The notes under the pieces are model-generated. The model searched no databases and was not told the DNA's origin. It worked only from the letters and a program-made list of their open reading frames with translations. Position numbers and translations under genes: made by a program. Below are positions 5,640 to 11,178 of a stretch of DNA of 11,178 nucleotides, piece by piece (positions within the stretch are counted from its first letter, which is position 1; every line of letters begins with the position of its first letter). The stretch is from an uncultured Clostridia bacterium (lineage in GTDB: Bacteria > Bacillota > Clostridia > Oscillospirales > Acutalibacteraceae): the NCBI GenBank assembly GCA_946628455.1, contig CAMOWP010000049.1, positions 1 to 11,178 on the forward strand, in the 5' to 3' direction.

Positions 5640-7321
5640 GTATTTAAGCCATTTTTTTTGAAATTTAACATACTAAATATTTCTTTAAAATCCAAAACTT
5701 TCGCAAAAAAGCACAATATACAGTATATCGAGCCGAATATTGTCATTTCAATCAATAACTTGACAAAAAGATTTTGTAAAAAATTAATTTTAAAAAATAA
5801 AAAATTGCTCAGAAAACAGCTAAAAATGCCGATTACTGCGGGCTTTATCAAAATGTTTTTAACCAAAAAACGAACGCGGGAAAGCTTTTTTACATAGCGT
5901 TCATTCATAATAAACATAACGAAATAGCCTGCCGCTCCCGAAATTATTGCACCGTTTAAAATGAAACGCTCGTTCATAACAAGAGTAACGTTAAGCACAC
6001 ACCTTATTATGCCCGAAACTACGTAAGGCATAACAGATTTTTCAGGCTTACCGAGCGCCTGAACAAAAAACACGGACGAGGAGGCGAAGGAGTAAAGCGG
6101 CGCTGTAATGGCAAAATACTTTACAAGCTGCTCGCAGCCCGTCACAACGTCGGGAGACGAAGCGCCGTAAAACAGCTTGAGTATATCCCCCGCGCAGATA
6201 AAAATGAAACCGCTCAGAAATACCGACAAAAGCGAGGTATACTTATAAATTGAATTAATAAGGGAGGCGGTTTTTTCAAAATTTTTTCTTTCATATTCCC
6301 TGCAGATTGCCGGAACGGCGCAAACGCCGAGCGCCATTGTTATCCCGGGGATTAGGTTTTTAAAATCAAGCGCTGTGCAGAACAGCCCGTAAACATATGT
6401 AACTGTATCCCTGCTGAGTGTCTGAGACAGCTCAAGCGGCGCTGAATACATTGTTCTGATTGATGAAAGCGCGCTGCAATTTAGCGCATACTGAACGCTT
6501 GCCGTATCGATAAACTGGAAAATGCTCTGAACGGCGCAGCTGAGCATAATAGGAAGCGAAAAGCTGAAAAGCTCCCTTCTGCCATCTCTGCCCGCGGCAT
6601 ACGGCAGGCAAGGGTGATTAATTTTATCATAAATGAAAACAAACAGGAGGCTGCCCAGCGAGCCCGCAGTTACTCCGAGCATTGCGGCGGCGGATGAAAA
6701 CGGGTAAATAAAGCTCAGCGCTTCTCTTTCATCTGCAAAAGCGTTGCCGAAAAGCATTCCGCTTTCCCTGTATTCTCCAATCATATAAGCCATACAGATT
6801 TTTGCAAAAAGCAAGCCGAAAACCGTTTTAAAAACTGCCTCAACAGTCTGCGAAACAGAGGTAGGAAGCATATTGAGATAGCCCTCATAATAGCCCCTGT
6901 AGCACGCGGCGAGGCAGCAGAAGAAGAGATTCGGCGCGAGAACAAGCATAGTGTAAACGCTGTCAGGCGAGGCGGCAATCAAAACTGAATAAGGCTTCGC
7001 CGCCGCAACAAGAATCAGACTCCCTATAACTCCGATTAAGGCAAAAAGACTCATTGAGCCTTTTCTGAGGGAAGAAAGCATTTTCTTATCATCAGAAGCA
7101 TTATATTTGCTGACAAGGCGTGACAGAGCTATAGGCATAGCTCCCATAATTACTGCGTGAAGCGGAAGATAGAGGTTGTACGCCGTTGCAAAATAACCCC
7201 TGCCGACTGCGCCGATAAAGGCAGTCAGCGGTATTTTGTAAACAGCTCCTATCACCTTAACTATAACCGAGGTAACAAGCAGCAAAAACGCGGAGGAGAG
7301 ATATTTCCTTTTTGAATTCAA
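5636..7321 (-). CDS. spoVB: SpoVB-like polysaccharide/lipid flippase (MOP superfamily)
   Basis: The 561-residue integral membrane protein has about 14 hydrophobic segments along its length and the family features YRGYYEGYLNMLPTSVSQ (141-158), VEAVFK (160-165) and PGITMALGVCAVPAI (325-339). Relatives (SpoVB, MurJ-like) flip lipid-linked cell-wall or polysaccharide precursors; SpoVB is needed for the spore cortex in Bacillus. Only family membership is visible here, so a vegetative exporter role is possible. The start is TTG 7321, 4 nt after GGGTGA, which pairs with the far end of the anti-Shine-Dalgarno; no ATG occurs before residue 59, inside the conserved N-terminal helices. The last ~250 nt are markedly more AT-rich than the rest. 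A terminator sits directly upstream; mazG follows. Confidence 0.86.
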   Translation of the reverse strand: MNSKRKYLSSAFLLLVTSVIVKVIGAVYKIPLTAFIGAVGRGYFATAYNLYLPLHAVIMGAMPIALSRLVSKYNASDDKKMLSSLRKGSMSLFALIGVIGSLILVAAAKPYSVLIAASPDSVYTMLVLAPNLFFCCLAACYRGYYEGYLNMLPTSVSQTVEAVFKTVFGLLFAKICMAYMIGEYRESGMLFGNAFADEREALSFIYPFSSAAAMLGVTAGSLGSLLFVFIYDKINHPCLPYAAGRDGRRELFSFSLPIMLSCAVQSIFQFIDTASVQYALNCSALSSIRTMYSAPLELSQTLSRDTVTYVYGLFCTALDFKNLIPGITMALGVCAVPAICREYERKNFEKTASLINSIYKYTSLLSVFLSGFIFICAGDILKLFYGASSPDVVTGCEQLVKYFAITAPLYSFASSSVFFVQALGKPEKSVMPYVVSGIIRCVLNVTLVMNERFILNGAIISGAAGYFVMFIMNERYVKKLSRVRFLVKNILIKPAVIGIFSCFLSNFLFFKINFLQNLFVKLLIEMTIFGSIYCILCFFAKVLDFKEIFSMLNFKKNGLNT

Positions 7322-7331
7322 ACTATCACCC
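7319..7331 (-). promoter_or_regulatory. Ribosome-binding site and TTG start of spoVB
   Basis: GGGTGA (7326-7331) stands 4 nt before TTG (7319-7321). The match is to the GGTGA end of the Shine-Dalgarno consensus, for which such short spacing is normal. It decides the start because no usable ATG lies nearby. Confidence 0.65.
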
Positions 7332-7332
7332 G

Positions 7333-7361
7333 AAAAACAAAAAGCAGTGCAAACGCACTGC
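7333..7361 (-). terminator. Intrinsic terminator between the 143-residue protein gene and spoVB
   Basis: Minus-strand stem GCAGTGC / GCACTGC (7355-7361 with 7344-7350), GTTT loop, then TTTTTGTTTTT (7333-7343). It starts 16 nt after the upstream stop codon and ends just before the spoVB ribosome-binding site. Confidence 0.92.
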
Positions 7362-7377
7362 CTTAAATCTGTATATA

Positions 7378-7809
7378 TTAATCCTCGGGCTCCACAACAG
7401 TTACCTCAACGTCGGGCTTAACAGATTTTTCCTCTTCCTTTTTTTCACGCTTTGCAGACTGCTCTGTAAAAAGCTCCCTGAGCTCCTTTATTTCCTTATC
7501 AAGAAGGTCAGCCCTCATTTTCTGAAGCTCAATATTTGATTCGCAGGAAAGAAGCTCCTCATCGTTTACCTCTTCGCCGATTTTAGCCTTGTAAACAAGC
7601 CTGCCGTACTTTTCATACGCTCTTGCAAGCTTCGTTTTTGAATCAAGCAGCTCGATTTTCTTTCTTGAAATCTCAAGCCTTTCAGCGCTTTTTCTTGTTG
7701 CTCTTTCAGCGTAGCTCTTGGTTTTTGAGATAACCTCGTCAAAATTTCCGTTTTTAGCGTTGTTGAGAACCTCGTCAACATTTGATATGACGTCATTAAA
7801 GTTTTTCAT
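7378..7809 (-). CDS. Conserved-looking small charged coiled-coil protein, function unknown
   Basis: I do not recognise a named family. The 143-residue product is soluble-looking, with no signal peptide or membrane segment, and very rich in Lys and Glu. Residues about 1-35 carry short hydrophobic spacing (NFNDVISNVDEVL); about 40-115 are predicted mostly helical and coiled-coil-like, with LEISRKKIELLDSKTKLA (45-62) and YEKYGRLVYKAKIGEE (65-80); the tail from about 118 is low-complexity Lys/Glu ending in acidic EPED. The Y.KYG.LVY stretch recalls small helical proteins seen in Clostridia, often with zinc ribbons, but no Cys pairs are present here. Start ATG 7809 has GAGGTG 7 nt upstream. A strong promoter and a strong terminator make it a single-gene transcript, arguing that it is real and well expressed. 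Confidence 0.8.
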   Translation of the reverse strand: MKNFNDVISNVDEVLNNAKNGNFDEVISKTKSYAERATRKSAERLEISRKKIELLDSKTKLARAYEKYGRLVYKAKIGEEVNDEELLSCESNIELQKMRADLLDKEIKELRELFTEQSAKREKKEEEKSVKPDVEVTVVEPED

Positions 7810-7839
7810 AGGAATGCACCTCTTTTTCTTTATGACATC

Positions 7840-7868
7840 ATTATATTACAAGATATTCACTTTTGCAA
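7840..7868 (-). promoter_or_regulatory. Sigma-A-type promoter for the 143-residue protein gene
   Basis: On the minus strand TTGCAA (7863-7868, 4 of 6) and perfect TATAAT (7840-7845) are separated by 17 nt. The predicted start near 7833 gives a leader of about 24 nt containing the ribosome-binding site. Confidence 0.75.
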
Positions 7869-7877
7869 TAGTTAAAG

Positions 7878-7905
7878 CAATGCATTTTGTATATTTTATG
7901 CATTG
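7878..7905 (-). terminator. Weak terminator or 3' hairpin at the hemZ stop codon
   Basis: Inverted repeat CAATGCAT / ATGCATTG (7898-7905 with 7878-7885), 12-nt A-rich loop, followed by CTTTAAC rather than a full T-run. The stop codon lies at the edge of the loop. It probably marks the 3' end of the rel-dtd-hemZ transcript, acting as a weak terminator or an RNA-protecting end. Confidence 0.45.
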
Positions 7906-9320
7906 TAAAAGCTGTATATTCCGCCGTTTTTTGAAATAACGGAATCGAAATTATTTATATATTCATAAGGATATTTATAGTTATAAATACGCTCGATATG
8001 GCCGCTTTCGGTGTTTTTAAGCATTGTCACTCCGCCTGCGCCTGCTGCAAGAACGGTGTGAGTTTCATCCATCATAAAGATGTTGTAAAGGCACTCCCTG
8101 CCCTTTTTGCACCAGCCTACGTTTTCAAGGTTACCGAGGGATTTGCTCTGGCGGTACATATAGTAAGGATAATAGCCGCTTCTCCTGAGCTTTTCACCCG
8201 CATACTTTACCATTTCATAAGGCAGAAGCTTTTTTGAAAGGTCGTAATATCTTTTCTCAGTTACAAGATAAGCCGCGCTTTTCAGCGAGAGGTTATGAAT
8301 TGTTATGGACTCTGCTCCGAGGGACACCGCCTTGTCAACGCTCGCTTTGAAGGTTTCAAGCGTGTCGCCTTCAAGCCCTGCGATTAAGTCCATATTTATA
8401 TTATCAAAGCCGTTTTCCCTTGCAAGAGAGAAGGCTTCAAGGGTCTGAGCGGTTGAATGCTTTCTGCCCGCCATTTCACGCACCTTATCATCAAAGGTCT
8501 GAGGGTTAACGCTTATTCGCGTAACGCCGTATTTTTTAAGCACGGCGAGCTTTTCTGCGTCAACGGTGTCGGGCCTGCCCGCTTCAACAGTGAACTCGCG
8601 GACGGTTGAAAAATCAAAATTATCTTTTACAGCCTTTAAAAGCTTTACAAGCTGAGGTGCGGACAGCGCGGTTGGCGTTCCCCCGCCGAAATAAACGGTT
8701 TCAAGCCTGAGACTTAAATCGCTTATTACCTTAGCCTTGCTTTCAAGCTCCCTGCAGAGAAGCTCGGTATATTTATCGGTCAGCGCGCCTGCGTTTTCAA
8801 TGCTGTGAGAAACGAAGGAGCAGTAAGCGCACCGCGTAGGGCAAAACGGAATTGAAACGTAAAGCGAGCAGGAATTACTGCGGCTGAGCTTTATGATTTC
8901 ATTTTCCCTTTTCATTACCTCAAGCGCAAGCTCAACTCTTTCGGGCTCAGCGAGATTCTCCAGAAAATAATCCCTTGCGCCGTCCTCTCCGAGCGCCTCG
9001 CACTTTGAGTGCATAAGCCTTGCGGGGCGAACGCCGTAAAGGATTCCCCACGGGGGCTTAAAGCCCGTCAGCTCTGACAAAACGCCCCAAAGCAAAAGGG
9101 ACATAGCCTGAGCCATATCCTCGTTTTCCTCTGTTTCGCATTTGCGCTCAAGGCTTTTTCCGTAAACCGTTGCGCTGACGAAACAGCAGCCGTTTTCAAT
9201 TTCAGTTTCAACTGTGATTTCGCTTTCGCCGTCCTCCCTTATTTTCTCAAGCGGGAAGAACATTGTTGCTATCTTCTGAGTGTGATAAGCGAAAGGATGG
9301 TTAATATTTTTTAATATCAT
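7896..9320 (-). CDS. hemZ: HemZ-type radical SAM protein (oxygen-independent coproporphyrinogen oxidase family)
   Basis: The 474-residue cytosolic protein has the HemZ layout: an N-terminal domain of about 145 residues with GILYGVRPARL (92-102), then SLYVSIPFCPTRCAYCSF (152-169), whose Cys160, Cys164 and Cys167 bind the 4Fe-4S cluster, and the SAM-contacting GGGTP (212-216). The segment around 400-435 (GWCKKGRECLYN, AAGAGGVTML) is the HemN/HemZ C-terminal part. Relatives decarboxylate coproporphyrinogen III, but many radical-SAM relatives in anaerobes without haem synthesis have other roles, so the reaction is uncertain. It begins 6 nt after the MBL hydrolase stop with no clear ribosome-binding site, suggesting translational coupling. 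The position after rel-dtd-MBL is its usual place in Clostridia. Confidence 0.92.
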   Translation of the reverse strand: MILKNINHPFAYHTQKIATMFFPLEKIREDGESEITVETEIENGCCFVSATVYGKSLERKCETEENEDMAQAMSLLLWGVLSELTGFKPPWGILYGVRPARLMHSKCEALGEDGARDYFLENLAEPERVELALEVMKRENEIIKLSRSNSCSLYVSIPFCPTRCAYCSFVSHSIENAGALTDKYTELLCRELESKAKVISDLSLRLETVYFGGGTPTALSAPQLVKLLKAVKDNFDFSTVREFTVEAGRPDTVDAEKLAVLKKYGVTRISVNPQTFDDKVREMAGRKHSTAQTLEAFSLARENGFDNINMDLIAGLEGDTLETFKASVDKAVSLGAESITIHNLSLKSAAYLVTEKRYYDLSKKLLPYEMVKYAGEKLRRSGYYPYYMYRQSKSLGNLENVGWCKKGRECLYNIFMMDETHTVLAAGAGGVTMLKNTESGHIERIYNYKYPYEYINNFDSVISKNGGIYSFYNA

Positions 9321-9326
9321 AACTTA

Positions 9327-9941
9327 TTACATATTCATATACGGATTGTGTTTTCTCTCAAAATCAAGAGTTGAGGGCATATCGTGGCCTGCGTACACTT
9401 TATAATCGCCGTCAAGGCTTTTGAGGCGCCTTAACGAGGCAAGCATTTCGTATTCGTCTCCGCCCTCAAAATCGCACCTGCCGCAGGACTGTCTGAAAAG
9501 CGTATCGCCTGAAAAAAGGCAGTCTCCTGCAATGTAGCACATTCCTCCCTTAGTGTGGCCGGGGGTTGCAAGCGCCTTAATTTCGATTTCTCCCACGGTT
9601 AGAACGTCTCCGTCCTTAACTAAAATATCGGGAATGACGCTTTCCTGATTTATATAGTGATACGCCGCCATTGACCTTCTGCCGTCAGATAGCATAGACG
9701 CGTCCTCTTTTGAAATTACAACCCTTGCGCCGTAGGTATCGCGCACAGCCTTAACGCCTCCGATATGGTCAAAATGGCCGTGAGTGAGAAGGATGTATTT
9801 AAGCTCAGCGTCGCCGATAAGCGCTTTCATTTTACCGTTCCATGCGCTGCAGTCAACGAGAGCGGCTTCATTAGTTTTTTCGTCAACAATGAGATAGCAG
9901 TTGTTATCAATCGGCGCGAACACCTCAGTTTTAACAATCAT
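9327..9941 (-). CDS. MBL-fold metallo-hydrolase, glyoxalase II-like
   Basis: The 204-residue cytosolic protein has every metal ligand of the two-metal metallo-beta-lactamase fold: THGHFDH (53-59; His54, His56, Asp58, His59), His129 in PGHT, Asp146 in FSGDTLF, and His186 in AGHD. The SGDTLFRQSCGRCD stretch and the short length are typical of the small bacterial glyoxalase II-like group (YcbL/YqgX), which lacks the full glutathione-binding C-terminal domain. A thioester hydrolase role is plausible, but the substrate is unknown. Start ATG 9941 lies one base after the dtd stop (TAATATG), with AAGGA about 8 nt upstream inside dtd. It ends in tandem TAA stops just before hemZ. This gene is commonly found between dtd and hemZ in Clostridia. 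Confidence 0.94.
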   Translation of the reverse strand: MIVKTEVFAPIDNNCYLIVDEKTNEAALVDCSAWNGKMKALIGDAELKYILLTHGHFDHIGGVKAVRDTYGARVVISKEDASMLSDGRRSMAAYHYINQESVIPDILVKDGDVLTVGEIEIKALATPGHTKGGMCYIAGDCLFSGDTLFRQSCGRCDFEGGDEYEMLASLRRLKSLDGDYKVYAGHDMPSTLDFERKHNPYMNM

Positions 9942-9942
9942 A

Positions 9943-10392
9943 TTACAATTCCTTGCTGTTAAGTATTATTGTTACGGGGCCGTCGTTTACGAGCTCAACG
10001 AGCATATCTGCGCCGAATTCACCCGTTTCAACGCTTTTGACTCCTGCGCTTTTCAGCCCGTCAACAAAGTATTCATAAAGAGGGATAGCCTCTGCGGGAG
10101 CGGCTGCATTTGTGAATGACGGACGGCGGCCGTGCTTGCAGTCCGCCGCGAGGGTAAACTGTGAAATAACGAGCATTTCGCCATCAACATCAAGGCAGGA
10201 GAGATTCATTTTTCCGTTTTCATCCTCAAAAATCCTGAGGCTCGGAACCTTTTTGAGGAGCTTGTCAGCGTCGTCCTTAGTGTCGCCGTCAACAACGCCG
10301 AGGAGAATCATCAGCCCGTTTTCGCACTTACCCCTGATTTCATTTTCAATTTTTACGTTTGAATATTTTACACGCTGAAGCACAGCAAGCAT
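9943..10392 (-). CDS. dtd: D-aminoacyl-tRNA deacylase
   Basis: The 149-residue enzyme hydrolyses D-amino acids (and glycine mischarged on tRNA-Ala) from tRNA, a proofreading step of translation. The sequence has the DTD signature SQFTLAAD (77-84), with Ser77-Gln78-Phe79-Thr80 at the same positions as in the E. coli enzyme, the GRRPSF segment (88-93), and the C-terminal NDGPVT (136-141) holding the Gly-cisPro pair that rejects L-amino acids. The N-terminal MLAVLQRVKYSNV is also typical. The length is the family norm. Its ATG overlaps the rel stop by one base (TAATG), with AAAGG about 11 nt upstream inside rel, so translation is likely coupled to rel. The pairing of rel with dtd is frequent in Firmicutes. 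Confidence 0.97.
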   Translation of the reverse strand: MLAVLQRVKYSNVKIENEIRGKCENGLMILLGVVDGDTKDDADKLLKKVPSLRIFEDENGKMNLSCLDVDGEMLVISQFTLAADCKHGRRPSFTNAAAPAEAIPLYEYFVDGLKSAGVKSVETGEFGADMLVELVNDGPVTIILNSKEL

Positions 10393-11178
10393 TATAAATC
10401 AGACCTTTCAATAAGATATACGCTGTTAACCTTTGAGAGCATTTTGATAATTGAATCAAGATGCTCCTTTCCGTTAACCGCAAAGGTAATTGTAATGAGG
10501 CAGTTGCCGTCGTTAATCTCCCTTGCGTTGATGGAGTGCATTTTGATATGGGCGTTAACTATCGCGGTTGATATATCGAGAACAAGACCCTCTCTGTCTA
10601 TTGCATAAATGTTGAGAGTTGACCTTGCTTCAACCTTAACGTTTTCATCCCACCTTGCCATAATCCAGCGCTCAGGCTCAGGAGATGAAGCGATTTCCTT
10701 TGGAACGTTTTTGCAGTCACGTCTGTGGATAGTAAGCCCGTGGCCGCGCGTTATAAAGCCGATAATCGGCTCGCCCGGGAGAGGTGAGCAGCATTTTGCC
10801 ATATTGATAAGGCAGTTATCAATTCCCTCAACGATAACGCCGCCCGAGGAGGATTTGCTTTCTTTTTTAAGAACAGCCTCAGCGCCCTTTGGCTCATCCT
10901 TAGTCTCTTTCCAGTTTCTGTTATATTCGTCCTTGAGGCCCGGCATAATCTTGCTTATCTTAAGTCCGCCGTAGCCTATTGCGGCATAGAGGTCATCGGT
11001 ATTTGTAAATCTCTGCCTTTCAGCAATTTTCTGAAGAAAGAGATTATATTTCTCGTTATCCTCAAAACGGATGAAATTACGCTTTAATTCGTGCTCAAGC
11101 TCGCTTCTACCCTGCTCGATATTTTCCTCGCGCTTCTCCTTTTTGAACCAGGAGCGGACTTTTGAGCGCGCCTCGCTT
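10392..11178 (-). CDS. rel: Bifunctional (p)ppGpp synthetase/hydrolase Rel, C-terminal part, 5' end outside window
   Basis: Only the last 261 residues are in the window; the frame runs off the right edge without a start, so the Met at 10946 is internal. Rel makes and degrades (p)ppGpp on the ribosome during amino-acid starvation. The visible part begins in the linker after the TGS domain (ARSKVRSWFKKEKREENI), continues through the helical region, then the conserved-cysteine zinc-finger-like domain (about 119-156 of the fragment) with AKCCSPLPGEPIIGF, HGLTIHRRDCKN and Cys129, Cys130 and Cys155, and ends in an ACT domain (about 186-261). These C-terminal domains sense the ribosome. The catalytic hydrolase and synthetase domains are not visible. 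It leads the dtd-MBL-hemZ operon. Confidence 0.96.
   Translation of the reverse strand, partial: SEARSKVRSWFKKEKREENIEQGRSELEHELKRNFIRFEDNEKYNLFLQKIAERQRFTNTDDLYAAIGYGGLKISKIMPGLKDEYNRNWKETKDEPKGAEAVLKKESKSSSGGVIVEGIDNCLINMAKCCSPLPGEPIIGFITRGHGLTIHRRDCKNVPKEIASSPEPERWIMARWDENVKVEARSTLNIYAIDREGLVLDISTAIVNAHIKMHSINAREINDGNCLITITFAVNGKEHLDSIIKMLSKVNSVYLIERSDL

Noticed and set aside
10392..10946. Stand-alone short gene starting at the Met at 10946
   Set aside because: The frame continues upstream without a stop to the window edge and encodes typical Rel linker sequence, so the Met is internal.

Overview
The window looks like a chromosomal segment of an anaerobic, low-to-moderate GC Firmicute, most likely a gut Clostridia of the Oscillospirales/Ruminococcaceae type. 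Reasons: the gene order rel-dtd-MBL-hemZ and the block spoVB-mazG-hup-rqcP are typical of that class, Shine-Dalgarno sites are strong and purine-rich, intrinsic terminators are frequent, and the intergenic GTAGGGG...CCCGC hairpin repeats are of a kind I recall from such genomes. The assignment is inference; no rRNA or tRNA is present. Every gene I can support lies on the minus strand, so transcription runs from high to low coordinates.

Right part (11178 to 7896): the 3' end of a bifunctional (p)ppGpp synthetase/hydrolase gene (rel, 5' end outside the window) is followed with a 1-nt overlap by dtd (D-aminoacyl-tRNA deacylase), after a 1-nt gap by a glyoxalase-II-like metallo-beta-lactamase-fold hydrolase, and after 6 nt by the radical-SAM gene hemZ. 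This is one tightly packed operon ending in a hairpin at the hemZ stop codon.

Middle part (7868 to 4121): a well-formed promoter drives a small charged, coiled-coil-like protein of unknown function, followed by a strong terminator. Next come spoVB (flippase-like membrane protein, TTG start), a promoter overlapping the spoVB stop codon, then mazG (house-cleaning NTP pyrophosphatase), hup (HU nucleoid protein), an intrinsic terminator, rqcP (S4-domain ribosome quality-control factor) and another strong terminator. This resembles the Bacillus spoVB-yabN-yabO region, but MazG lacks the methylase half of YabN, hup is inserted, and yabP/yabQ/divIC do not follow.

Left part (4103 to 1): accessory carbohydrate and lipid functions. 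A promoter with a perfect -10 drives a cytoplasmic family 3 glycoside hydrolase of 821 residues with an unrecognised C-terminal extension. Downstream is a GC-rich tandem duplication (about 111 bp, two copies), each copy holding three different hairpin modules with common borders. A secreted LCAT-like alpha/beta hydrolase, cut by the left edge, follows. There is no CRISPR array, phage gene or transposase. The modular palindromic repeat is the least ordinary item in the window; the rest is mostly conserved core genome.
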